Notes under the pieces: generated by a model
The model's input: the letters and a program-made list of their open reading frames with translations, nothing else
Told to the model about the DNA's origin: nothing
The model's database searches: none
Made by a program: the position numbers and the translations under genes
In this document: in pieces, positions 1 through 10,700 of the stretch
How the letters are laid out: each line of letters opens with the position of its first letter
Numbering within the stretch: position 1 is the first letter of the stretch
From: Elymus sibiricus
Lineage: Eukaryota; Streptophyta; Magnoliopsida; Poales; Poaceae
DNA length: 64,000 nt
Reading direction: 5' to 3'
Assembly: GCA_039707655.1 (NCBI GenBank)
Contig: CM077673.1
Span: 5,652,001 to 5,716,000 of the forward strand

Positions 1-613
1 ACCACGACAACCAAAAAACAGTGAATAATAGCGTAGAAAACCGGTAAGAATGGACCAAATCTGCGAGTTTTGGCAAGGTCCCCGTAACCGGACCCCGGGC
101 ATCTCCAAATGTTGGGACGACCACAACAACCAAAAACAGTGAATAATAGCATAGAAAACAGGTAAGAATGGACCAAATCTGCGAGTTTTGGCGAGGTCCC
201 CGTAAGCGGACCCCATGGTTCCCCGAACGTTTCGATCGTCCCGAGACCCAAAATCAGTGAGTAATAGCATAGAAAACTGGCCGGAAAAGACGAAATCTGC
301 TAGTTTTGGCGAGGTCCCGGTAACCGGTCCACGGGCTTCCCCGAATGTTCTGACGGCCACGACAACCAAAAAAACAGTGAATAATAGCATAGAAATCTGG
401 TCAGAATGGACAAAATCTGTGAGTTTTGGCGAGGTCCCCGTAAGCGGACCCCGGGGTTCCCCAAACATTTGGATCGCCCCGGGACCCATAATCAGAGAGT
501 AATAGCATAGAAAACAGGTAAGAATTGACCAAATCTGCGAGTTTTGGCGATGTCACTGTAACCGTTCCACGGGCTTCCCCGAACGTTCGGACGACCATGA
601 CAACCAAAAAATA
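1..613 (+). repeat. Left-edge partial 6-mer HOR (tail of F, then A-B-C-D-E)
   Basis: This stretch holds 20 bp of an F monomer, then A at 21, B at 139, C at 257, D at 377 and E at 495. It is the incomplete end of a HOR unit cut by the window edge. The monomer order matches the canonical unit at 614-1323. Private changes include GCGTAG instead of GCATAG at 31-36. Confidence 0.9.
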
Positions 614-730
614 GTGAATAATAGAACAGGAAACTAGTAAGAATGGACCAAATCTGAGTTTTGGCGAGGTCCCCGTAACCGGACCCCGGGCTTCCCCGAA
701 CGTTCGGACGACCACGACAACCAAAAAACA

Positions 731-848
731 GTGAATAATAGCATAGAAAACTAGTAAGAATGGACCAAATCTGCGAGTTTTGGCAAGGTCCCCGTAACCG
801 GACCCCGGGCATTCCCAAATGTTGGGACGACCACAACAACCAAAAACA
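731..848 (+). repeat. Monomer type A (class 1), reference copy, 118 bp
   Basis: Diagnostic features are GGCAAGGTCC where other types have GGCGAGGTCC, the triplet CAT in GGGCATCCCC, and CCAAATGTTGGG in place of the class 1 palindrome CCGAACGTTCGG. The tail has a run of five A before CAGTG. A variant, A', reads AATGCACCAAATTTGCGAG and CCCCGAGCAT (for example 2142-2259). Another variant lacks 13 bp (see 1443-1547). Confidence 0.9.
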
Positions 849-966
849 GTGAATACTAGCATAGAAAACAGGTAAGAATGGACCAAATCTGCGAGTTTTG
901 GCGAGGTCCCCGTAAGCGGACCCCATGGTTCCCCGAACGTTTCGATCGTCCCGAGACCCAAAATCA
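849..966 (+). repeat. Monomer type B (class 2), reference copy, 118 bp
   Basis: Type B carries CCCCATGGTTCC, and thus the only CCATGG hexamer in the HOR, followed by CGATCG and the class 2 tail GACCCAAAATCA. It occurs once per 6-mer and gave the phase marker used here: the ATG lies at 925, 1624, 2336, 3048 and so on. The CCATGG is lost at 34425 and 49371 (CATCG) and in the copies at 54593, 56729, 58865, 61001 and 63137 (CACATGG). B' reads GTCTCGATCGTCCCAAG. Confidence 0.9.
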
Positions 967-1086
967 GTGAGTAATAGCATAAAAAACTGGCCGGAACAGA
1001 CAAAATCTGCTAGTTTTGGCGAGGTCCCGGTAATTGGTCCACGGGCTTCCCCGAATGTTCGGACGGCCACGACAACCAAAAAAACA
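967..1086 (+). repeat. Monomer type C (class 1), reference copy, 120 bp
   Basis: Type C starts GTGAGTAATAG because it follows a class 2 tail. It has GGCCGGAACAGAC, CTGCTAGTTTT and GGTCCCGGTAACCGGTCC; this reference copy has ATTGG at the last site. It has CGAATGTTCGGACGG in place of the perfect palindrome, and a run of seven A before CAGTG, which accounts for its 120-bp length. Confidence 0.9.
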
Positions 1087-1204
1087 GTGAATAATAGCAT
1101 AGAAATCTGGTCAGAATGGACAAAATCTGCGAGTTTTGGCGAGGTCCCCGTAAGGGGACCCCGGGGTTCCCCGAATATTTGGATCGCCCCGGGACCCATA
1201 ATCA
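1087..1204 (+). repeat. Monomer type D (class 2), reference copy, 118 bp
   Basis: Diagnostic are GAAATCTGGTCAGAATGGACAA, GTAAGCGGACCCCGGGGTTCC, CATTTGGATCGCCCCGGG and the class 2 tail GACCCATAATCA. A D' form has GCGAACCCC, which extends the central palindrome (see 2567-2580). A D form with TTTTCGGGAGG replaces TTTTGGCGAGG in many units after 36 kb. Confidence 0.9.
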
Positions 1205-1323
1205 GAGAGTAATAGCATAGAAAACAGGTAAGAATGGACCAAATCTGCGAGTTTTGGCGATGTCACCGTAACCGGTCCACGGGCTTCCCCGAACGTTCGG
1301 ACGACCAAGACAACCAAAAAACA
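1205..1323 (+). repeat. Monomer type E (class 1), reference copy, 119 bp
   Basis: Type E starts GAGAGTAATAG in this block, or GTGAGTAATAG in the right-hand blocks. It has GGCGATGTC where other types have GGCGAGGTC, then CCGGTCCACGGGCTTCC, the perfect palindrome CCGAACGTTCGG and ACGACCAAGACAACC. The A run is six. A 1-bp-shorter form reading AATGGCCAAAT occurs near 36159, 36870, 42565, 43988, 45412, 46835 and 49918. Confidence 0.9.
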
Positions 1324-1442
1324 GTGAATAATAGCACAAAAAACTAGTAAGAATGGACCAAATCTGCGAGTTTTGGCGAGGTCCCCGTAACCGGACCCCG
1401 GGCTTCCCCGAACGTTCGGGCGACCACGACAACCAAAAAACA
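1324..1442 (+). repeat. Monomer type F (class 1), reference copy, 119 bp
   Basis: Type F has GCACAAAAAACTAGTAAG (an ACTAGT hexamer), the standard core, GGACCCCGGGCTTCC and the palindrome CCGAACGTTCGG, with an A run of six. Variants mark HOR flavours: F' with GAACAGGAAACTAG and GGTGAGG; a right-hand form with GAAAGCTAG, which loses ACTAGT; and a right-hand form with TAATCGGACCCCCGGC. Confidence 0.9.
1408..1419. other. 12-bp perfect palindrome CCGAACGTTCGG (representative)
   Basis: The sequence equals its own reverse complement over 12 bp. It lies in the GC-rich half of E and F monomers and so recurs throughout the array. In C it is CCGAATGTTCGG, in A CCAAATGTTGGG, in B CCGAACGTTTCG or CCGAACGTCTCG, and in D CCGAACATTTGG; all of these break the symmetry. 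Confidence 0.9.
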
Positions 1443-1547
1443 GTGAATAATAGCATAGAAAAGTGGTAAGAATGGACCAAATCTGCGAGTTTTGGCAAGG
1501 TCCCCGGGAATCCCCAAATGTTGGGACGACCACAACAACCAAAAACA
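1443..1547 (+). repeat. Type A monomer with 13-bp deletion (105 bp)
   Basis: GGTCCCCG runs straight into GGG, removing the 13 bases GTAACCGGACCCC or an equivalent phase of them. The normal sequence has CCCCG on both sides of the lost segment, so this looks like a 5-bp microhomology deletion. The same scar is near 1505, 5763, 12865, 15579, 17224, 19937, 22650, 25363, 28075, 30905, 31486, 32539 and 33120, and I found it nowhere to the right of 33.2 kb. The first two copies also share GGGAATCC instead of GGGCATCC. Confidence 0.9.
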
Positions 1548-1725
1548 GTGAATAATATCATAGAAAACAGGTAAGAATGGACCAAATCTGCGAGTTTTGG
1601 CGAGGTCCCCGTAAGCGGACCCCATGGTTCCCCGAACGTGTCGATCGTCCCGAGACCCAAAATCAGTGAGTAATAGCATAGAAAACTGGCCGGAACAGAC
1701 AAAATCTGCTAGTTTTGGCGAGGTC

Positions 1726-1736
1726 CCGGTAACCGG
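1726..1736. other. 11-bp odd palindrome CCGGTAACCGG in type C (representative)
   Basis: CCGGT and ACCGG are reverse complements around a central A. The element occurs in most C monomers, within GGTCCCGGTAACCGGTCC. Other types have CCGTAACCGG at this place and instead show a GGTCC/GGACC inverted repeat with an 8-bp spacer. Confidence 0.85.
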
Positions 1737-2022
1737 TCCACGGGCTTCCCCGAATGTTCGGACGGCCACGACAACCAAAAAAACAGTGAATAATAGCATA
1801 GAAATCTGGTCAGAATGGACAAAATCTGCGAGTTTTGGCGAGGTCCCCGTAAGCGGACCCCGGGGTTCCCCGAACATTTGGATCGCCCCGGGACCCATAA
1901 TCAGAGAGTAATAGCATAGAAAACAGGTAAGAATGGACCAAATCTGCGAGTTTTGGCGATGTCCCCGTAACCGGTCCACGGGCTTCCCCGAAAGTTCGGA
2001 CGACCAAGACAACCTAAAAACA

Positions 2023-3446
2023 GTGAATAATAGAACAGGAAACTAGTAAGAATGGACCAAATCTGCGAGTTTTGGTGAGGTCCCCGTAACCGGACCCTGG
2101 GCTTCCCCGAACGTTCGGACGACCACGACAACCAAAAAACAGTGAATAATAGCATAGAAAACTGGTAAGAATGCACCAAATTTGCGAGTTTTGGCAAGGT
2201 CCCCGTAACCGGACCCCGAGCATCCCCAAATGTTGGGACGACCACAAAAACCAAAAACTGTGAATAATAGCATAGAAAACTGGTCAGACTGGACCAAATC
2301 TGCGAGTTCTGGCGAGGTCCCCGTAAGCGGACCCCATGGTTCCCCGAACGTCTCGATCGTCCCAAGACCCAAAATCAGTGAGTAATAGCATAGAAAACTG
2401 GCCGGAACAGACAAAATCTGCTAGTTTTGGCGAGGTCCCGGTAACCGGTCCACGGGCTTCCCCGAATGTTCGGACGGCCACGACAACCAAAAAAACAGTG
2501 AATAATAGCATAGAAATCTGGTCAGAATGGACAAAATCTGCGAGTTTTGGTGAGGTCCCCGTAAGCGAACCCCGGGGTTCCCCGAACATTTGGATCGCCC
2601 CGGGACCCATAATCAGAGAGTAATAGCATAGAAAACTGGTAAGAATGGACCAAATCTGCGAGTTTTCGCGATGTCACCGTAACCGGTCCACGGGCTTCCC
2701 CGAACGTTCGGACGACCAAGACAACCAAAAAACAGTGAATAATAGCACAAAAAACTAGTAAGAATGGACCAAATCTGCGAGTTTTGGCGAGGTCCCCGTA
2801 ACCGGACCCCGGGCTTCCCCGAACGTTCGGGCGACCACGACAACCAAAAAACAGTGAATAATAGCATAGAAAACTGGTAAGAATGGACCAAATCAGCGAG
2901 TTTTGGCAAGGTCCCCGTAACCGGTCCCCGGGCATCCCCAAATGTTGGGACGACCACAAGAACCAAAAACAGTGAATAATAGCATAGAAAACAGCTAAGA
3001 ATGGACCAAATCTGCGAGTTTTGGCGAGGTCCCCGTAAACGGACCCCATGGTTCCCCGAACGTTTCGATCGTCCCGAGACCCAAAATCAGTGAGTAATAG
3101 CATAGAAAACTGGCCGGAAAAGACAAAATCTGCTAATTTTGGCGAGGTCCCGGTAACCGGTCCACGGGCTTCCCCGAATGTTCGGACGGCCACGACAACC
3201 AAAAAAACAGTGAATAATAGCATAGAAATCTGGTCAGAATGGACAAAATCTGCAATTTTTGGCGAGGTCCCCGTAAGCGGACCCCGGGGTTCCCCGAACA
3301 TTTGGATCGCCCCGGGACCCATAATCAGAGAGTAATAGCATAGAAAACAGGTAAGAATGGACCAAATCTGCGAGTTTTGGCGATGTCACCGTAACCGGTC
3401 CACGGGCTTCCCCGAAAGTTCGGACGACCAAGACAACCTAAAAACA
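2023..3446 (+). repeat. Reference 12-mer HOR unit, 1424 bp
   Basis: Order and starts are F' 2023, A' 2142, B' 2260, C' 2378, D' 2498, E' 2616, F 2735, A 2854, B 2972, C 3090, D 3210 and E 3328. The first half is marked by GAACAGGAAAC, AATGCACCAAATTTG, GACTGGACC and GTCTCGATCGTCCCAAG. The second half is marked by GCACAAAAAACTAG, GTAAACGGACCCCATGG and GTTTCGATCGTCCCGAG. The next unit (3447-4870) repeats it with very few changes, for example a lost A-T pair at TAGTAG near 4400 and GGCGTGG near 4568. Confidence 0.9.
2567..2580. other. 14-bp perfect palindrome in D' monomers (representative)
   Basis: GAACCCCGGGGTTC equals its reverse complement. Ordinary D monomers have GGACCCCGGGGTTC and only a 10-bp palindrome, so one G-to-A change lengthens the symmetry. 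The D' form is frequent in the 12-mer block and in the right-hand blocks. Confidence 0.88.
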
Positions 3447-5700
3447 GTGAATAATAGAACAGGAAACTAGTAAGAATGGACCAAATCTGCGAGTTTTGGT
3501 GAGGTCCCCGTAACCGGACCCTGGGCTTCCCCGAACGTTCGGACGACCACGACAACCAAAAAACAGTGAATAATAGCATAGAAAACTGGTAAGAATGCAC
3601 CAAATTTGCGAGTTTTGGCAAGGTCCCCGTAACCGGACCCCGAGCATCCCCAAATGTTGGGACGACCACAAAAACCAAAAACTGTGAATAATAGCATAGA
3701 AAACTGGTCAGACTGGACCAAATCTGCGAGTTCTGGCGAGGTCCCCGTAAGCGGACCCCATGGTTCCCCGAACGTCTCGATCGTCCCAAGACCCAAAATC
3801 AGTGAGTAATAGCATAGAAAACTGGCCGGAACAGACAAAATCTGCTAGTTTTGGCGAGGTCCCGGTAACCGGTCCACGGGCTTCCCCGAATGTTCGGACG
3901 GCCACGACAACCAAAAAAACAGTGAATAATAGCATAGAAATCTGGTCAGAATGGACAAAATCTGCGAGTTTTGGTGAGGTCCCCGTAAGCGAACCCCGGG
4001 GTTCCCCGAACATTTGGATCGCCCCGGGACCCATAATCAGAGAGTAATAGCATAGAAAACTGGTAAGAATGGACCAAATCTGCGAGTTTTCGCGATGTCA
4101 CCGTAACCGGTCCACGGGCTTCCCCGAACGTTCGGACGACCAAGACAACCAAAAAACAGTGAATAATAGCACAAAAAACTAGTAAGAATGGACCAAATCT
4201 GCGAGTTTTGGCGAGGTCCCCGTAACCGGACCCCGGGCTTCCCCGAACGTTCGGGCGACCACGACAACCAAAAAACAGTGAATAATAGCATAGAAAACTG
4301 GTAAGAATGGACCAAATCAGCGAGTTTTGGCAAGGTCCCCGTAACCGGTCCCCGGGCATCCCCAAATGTTGGGACGACCACAAGAACCAAAAACAGTGAA
4401 TAGTAGCATAGAAAACAGCTAAGAATGGACCAAATCTGCGAGTTTTGGCGAGGTCCCCGTAAACGGACCCCATGGTTCCCCGAACGTTTCGATCGTCCCG
4501 AGACCCAAAATCAGTGAGTAATAGCATAGAAAACTGGCCGGAAAAGACAAAATCTGCTAATTTTGGCGTGGTCCCGGTAACCGGTCCACGGGCTTCCCCG
4601 AATGTTCGGACGGCCACGACAACCAAAAAAACAGTGAATAATAGCATAGAAATCTGGTCAGAATGGACAAAATCTGCAATTTTTGGCGAGGTCCCCGTAA
4701 GCGGACCCCGGGGTTCCCCGAACATTTGGATCGCCCCGGGACCCATAATCAGAGAGTAATAGCATAGAAAACAGGTAAGAATTGACCAAATCTGCGAGTT
4801 TTGGCGATGTCCCCGTAACCGGTCCACGGGCTTCCCCGAACGTTCGGACGACCACGACAACCAAAAAACAGTGAATAATAGAACAGGAAACTAGTAAGAA
4901 TGGACGAAATCTGCGAGTTTTGGTGAGGTCCCCGTAACCGGACCCTGGGCTTCCCCGAACGTTCGGACGACCAGGACAACCAAAAAACAGTGAATAATAG
5001 CATAGAAAACTGGTAAGAATGCACCAAATTTGCGAGTTTTGGCAAGGTCCCCGTAACCGGACCCCGAGCATCTCCAAATGTTGGGACGACCACAACAACC
5101 AAAAACAGTGAATAATAGCATAGAAAACTGGTCAGACTGGACCAAATCTGCGAGTTCTGGCGAGGTCCCCGTAAGCGGACCCCATGGTTCCCCGAACGTC
5201 TCGATCGTCCCAAGACCCAAAATCAGTGAGTAATAGCATAGAAAACTGGCCGGAACAGACAAAATCTGCTAGTTTTGGCGAGGTCCCGGTAACCGGTCCA
5301 CGGGCTTCCCCGAATTTCGGACGGCCACGACAACCAAAAAAACAGTGAATAATAGCATAGAAATCAGGTCAGAATGGACAAAATCTGCGAGTTTTGGCGA
5401 GGTCCCCGTAAGCGAACCCCGGGGTTCCCCGAACATTTGGATCGCCCTGGGACCCATAACCAGTGAGTAATAGCATAGAAAACAGGTAAGAATGGACCAA
5501 ATCTGCGAGTTTTGGCGATGTCACCGTAACCGGTCCACAGGCTTCCCCGAACGTTCGGACGACCAAGACAACCAAAAAACAGTGAATAATAGCACAGAAA
5601 ACTAGTAAGAATGGACCAAATCTGCGAGTTTTGGCGAGGTCCCCGTAACCGGACCCCGGGCTTCCCCGAACGTTCGGACGACCACGACAACCAAAAAACA

Positions 5701-6873
5701 GTGAATAATAGCATAGAAAAGTGGTAAGAATGGACCAAATCTGCGAGTTTTGGCAAGGTCCCCGGGAATCCCCAAATGTTGGGACGACCACAACAACCAA
5801 AAACAGTGAATAATATCATAGAAAACAGGTAAGAATGGACCAAATCTGCGAGTTTTGGCGAGGTCCCCGTAAGCGGACCCCATGGTTCCCCGAACGTGTC
5901 GATCGTCCCGAGACCCAAAATCAGTGAGTAATAGCATAGAAAACTGGCCGGAACAGACAAAATCTGCTAGTTTTGGCGAGGTCCCGGTAACCGGTCCACG
6001 GGCTTCCCCGAATGTTCGGACGGCCACGACAACCAAAAAAACAGTGAATAATAGCATAGAAATCTGGTTAGAATGGACAAAATCTGCGAGTTTTGGCGAG
6101 GTCCCCGTAAGCGGACCCCGGGGTTCCCCGAACATTTGGATCGCCCCGGGACCCATAATCAGAGAGTAATAGCATAGAAAACAGGTAAGAATGGACCAAA
6201 TCTGCGAGTTTTGGCGATGTCCCCGTAACCGGTCCACGGGCTTCCCCGAAAGTTCGGACGACCAAGACAACCTAAAAACAGTGAATAATAGAACAGGAAA
6301 CTAGTAAGAATGGACCAAATCTGCGAGTTTTGGTGAGGTCCCCGTAACCGGACCCTGGGCTTCCCCGAACGTTCGGACGACCACGACAACCAAAAAACAG
6401 TGAATAATAGCATAGAAAACTGGTAAGAATGCACCAAATTTGCGAGTTTTGGCAAGGTCCCCGTAACCGGACCCCGAGCATCCCCAAATGTTGGGACGAC
6501 CACAAAAACCAAAAACTGTGAATAATAGCATAGAAAACTGGTCAGACTGGACCAAATCTGCGAGTTCTGGCGAGGTCCCCGTAAGCGGACCCCATGGTTC
6601 CCCGAACGTCTCGATCGTCCCAAGACCCAAAATCAGTGAGTAATAGCATAGAAAACTGGCCGGAACAGACAAAATCTGCTAGTTTTGGCGAGGTCCCGGT
6701 AACCGGTCCACGGGCTTCCCCGAATGTTCGGACGGCCACGACAACCAAAAAAACAGTGAATAATAGCATAGAAATCTGGTCAGAATGGACAAAATCTGCG
6801 AGTTTTGGTGAGGTCCCCGTAAGCGAACCCCGGGGTTCCCCGAACATTTGGATCGCCCCGGGACCCATAATCA
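5701..6873 (+). repeat. Second copy of the 1443-2615 segment, 4258 bp downstream
   Basis: The markers GGGAATCCCC with the 13-bp deletion, AATAATATCATAG and GAACGTGTCGATCG occur together near 1505-1640 and again near 5763-5900, exactly 4258 bp apart. The sequence that follows, including the next F', A', B', C' and D' monomers, also matches closely. 4258 equals three 12-mers minus 14 bp, so a 36-monomer period is implied for this part of the block. Confidence 0.75.
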
Positions 6874-7704
6874 GAGAGTAATAGCATAGAAAACTGGTAA
6901 GAATGGACCAAATCTGCGAGTTTTCGCGATGTCACCGTAACCGGTCCACGGGCTTCCCCGAACGTTCGGATGACCAAGAGAACCAAAAAACAGTGAATAA
7001 TAGCACAAAAAACTAGTAAGAATGGACCAAATCTGCGAGTTTTGGCGAGGTCCCCGTAACCGGACCCCGGGCTTCCCCGAACGTTCGGACGACCACGACA
7101 ACCAAAAAACAGTGAATAATAGCATAGAAAACAGGTAAGAATGGACCAAATCTGCGAGTTTTGGCAAGGTCCCCGTAACCGGTCCCCGGGCATCCCCAAA
7201 TGTTGGGACGACCACAACAACCAAAAACAGTGAATAATAGCATAGAAAACAGGTAAGAATGAAACAAATCTGCGAGTTTTGGCGAGGTCCCCGTAAACAG
7301 ACCCCATGGTTCTCCGAACGTTTCGATCGTCCCGAGACCCAAAATCAGTGAGTAATAGCATAGAAAACTGGCCGGAAAAGACAAAATCTGCTAGTTTTGG
7401 CGAGGTCCCGGTAACCGGTCCACGGGCTTCCCCGAATGTTCGGACGGCCACGACAACCAAAAAAACAGTGAATAATAGCATAGAAATCTGGTCAGAATGG
7501 ACAAAATCTGCGAGTTTTGGCGAGGTCCCCGTAAGCGGACCCCGGGGTTCCCCGAACATTTGGATCGCCCCGGGACCCATAATCAGAGAGTAATAGCATA
7601 GAAAACAGGTAAGAATGGACCAAATCTGCGAGTTTTGGCGATGTCCCCGTAACCGGTCCACGGGCTTCCCCGAAAGTTCGGACGACCAAGACAACCTAAA
7701 AACA

Positions 7705-10700
7705 GTGAATAATAGAACAGGAAACTAGTAAGAATGGACCAAATCTGCGAGTTTTGGTGAGGTCCCCGTAACCGGACCCTGGGCTTCCCCGAACGTAAGG
7801 ACGACCACGACAACCAAGAAACAGTGAATAATAGCATAGAAAACTGGTAAGAATGCACCAAATTTGCGAGTTTTGACAAGGTCCCCGTAACCGGACCCCG
7901 AGTATCCCCAAATCTTGGGACGACCACAATAACCAAAAACAGTGAATAATAGCATAGAAAACTGGTCAGACTGGACCAAATCTGCGAGTTCTGGGAGGTC
8001 CCCGTAAGCGGACCCCATGGTTCCCCGAACGTCTCGATCGTCCCAAGACCCAAAATTAGTGAGTAATAGCATAGAAAACTGGCCGGAACAGACAAAATCT
8101 GCTAGTTTTGGCGAGGTCCCGGTAACCGATCCACGGGCTTCCCCGAATGTTCGGACGACCACGACAACCAAAAAAACAGTGAATAATAGCATAGAAATCT
8201 GGTCAGAATGGACAAAATCTGCGAGTTTTGGTGAGGTCCCCGTAAGCGAACCCCGGGGTTCCCCGAACATTTGGATCGCCCCGGGACCCATAATCAGAGA
8301 GTAATAGCATAGAAAACTGGTAAGAATGGACCAAATCAGTAAGTTTTCGCGATGTCACAGTAACCGGTCCACGGGCTTCCCCGAACGTTCGGATGACCAA
8401 GACAACCAAAAAACAGTGAATAATAGCACAAAAAACTAGTAAGAATGGACCAAATCTGCGAGTTTTGGCGAGGTCCCCGTAACCGGACCCCGGGCTTCCC
8501 CGAACGTTCGGACGACCACGACAACCAAAAAACAGTGAATAATAGCATAGAAAACAGGTAAGAATGGACCAAATCTGCGAGTTTTGGCAAGGTCCCCGTA
8601 ACCGGTCCCCGGGCATCCCCAAATGTTGGGACGACCACAACAACCAAAAACAGTGAATAATAGCATAGAAAACAGGTAAGAATGGACCAAATCTGCGAGT
8701 TTTGGCGAGGTCCCCGTAAACGGACCCCATGGTTCCCCGAACGTTTCGATCGTCCCGAGACCCAAAATCAGTGAGTAATAGCATAGAAAACTGGCCGGAA
8801 AAGACAAAATCTGCTAGTTTTGGCGAGGTCCCGGTAACCGGTCCACGGGCTTCCCCGAATGTTCGGACGGCCACGACAACCAAAAAAACAGTGAATAATA
8901 GCATAGAAATCTGGTCAGAATGGACAAAATCTGCGAGTTTTGGCGAGGTCCCCGTAAGCGGACCCCGGGGTTCCCCGAACATTTGGATCGCCCCGGGACC
9001 CATAATCAGAGAGTAATAGCATAGAAAACAGGTAAGAATGGACCAAATCTGCGAGTTTTGGCGATGTCCCCGTAACCGGTCCACGGGCTTCCCCGAAAGT
9101 TCGGACGACCAAGACAACCTAAAAACAGTGAATAATAGAACAGGAAACTAGTAAGAATGGACCAAATCTGCGAGTTTTGGTGAGGTCCCCGTAACCGGAC
9201 CCTGGGCTTCCCCGAACGTAAGGACGACCACGACAACCAAGAAACAGTGAATAATAGCATAGAAAACTGGTAAGAATGCACCAAATTTGCGAGTTTTGAC
9301 AAGGTCCCCGTAACCGGACCCCGAGCATCCCCAAATGTTGGGACGACCACAACAACCAAAAACAGTGAATAATAGCATAGAAAACTGGTCAGACTGGACC
9401 AAATCTGCGAGTTCTGGGAGGTCCCCGTAAGCGGACCCCATGGTTCCCCGAACGTCTCGATTGTCCCAAGACCCAAAATTAGTGAGTAATAGCATAGAAA
9501 ACTGGCCGGAACAGACAAAATCTGCTAGTTTTGGCGAGGTCCCGGTAACCGATCCACGGGCTTCCCCGAATGTTCGGACGACCACGACAACCAAAAAAAC
9601 AGTGAATAATAGCATAGAAATCTGGTCAGAATGGACAAAATCTGCGAGTTTTGGTGAGGTCCCCGTAAGCGAACCCCGGGGTTCCCCGAACATTTGGATC
9701 GCCCCGGGACCCATAATCAGAGAGTAATAGCATAGAAAACTGGTAAGAATGGACCAAATCAGTGAGTTTTCGCGATGTCACCGTAACCGGTCCACGGGCT
9801 TCCCCGAACGTTCGGATGACCAAGACAACCAAAAAACAGTGAATAATAGCACAAAAAACTAGTAAGAATGGACCAAATCTGCGAGTTTTGGCGAGGTCCC
9901 CGTAACCGGACCCCGGGCTTCCCCGAACGTTCGGACGACCACGACAACCAAAAAACAGTGAATAATAGCATAGAAAACAGGTAAGAATGGACCAAATCTG
10001 CGAGTTTTGGCAAGGTCCCCGTAACCGGTCCCCGGGCATCCCCAAATGTTGGGACGACCACAACAACCAAAAACAGTGAATAATAGCATAGAAAACAGGT
10101 AAGAATGGACCAAATCTGCGAGTTTTGGCGAGGTCCCCGTAAACGGACCCCATGGTTCCCCGAACGTTTCGATCGTCCCGAGACCCAAAATCAGTGAGTA
10201 ATAGCATAGAAAACTGGCCGGAAAAGACAAAATCTGCTAGTTTTGGCGAGGTCCCGGTAACCGGTCCACGGGCTTCCCCGAATGTTCGGACGGCCACGAC
10301 AACCAAAAAAACAGTGAATAATAGCATAGAAATCTGGTCAGAATGGACAAAATCTGCGAGTTTTGGCGAGGTCCCCGTAAGCGGACCCCGGGGTTCCCCG
10401 AACATTTGGATCGCCCCGGGACCCATAATCAGAGAGTAATAGCATAGAAAACAGGTAAGAATGGACCAAATCTGCGAGTTTTGGCGATGTCCCCGTAACC
10501 GGTCCACGGGCTTCCCCGAAAGTTCGGACGACCAAGACAACCTAAAAACAGTGAATAATAGAACAGGAAACTAGTAAGAATGGACCAAATCTGCGAGTTT
10601 TGGTGAGGTCCCCGTAACCGGACCCTGGGCTTCCCCGAACGTAAGGACGACCACGACAACCAAGAAACAGTGAATAATAGCATAGAAAACTGGTAAGAAT

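Noticed and set aside
215..502. A 95-codon plus-strand frame that starts at CCATGG in type B and recurs every 6-mer.
   Set aside because: It follows the B-C-D monomers and recurs with the satellite, and it is broken wherever a monomer has an indel or a CCCTGA change. Its conservation is that of the repeat itself.
925..966. A CENP-B-box-like 17-mer in class 2 monomers (TTTCGATCGTCCCGAGA in B; TTTGGATCGCCCCGGGA in D).
   Set aside because: Each matches only 7 of the 9 essential positions, and the central A is absent in both. CENP-B boxes are not expected in plants. It is probably chance in a GC-rich segment.
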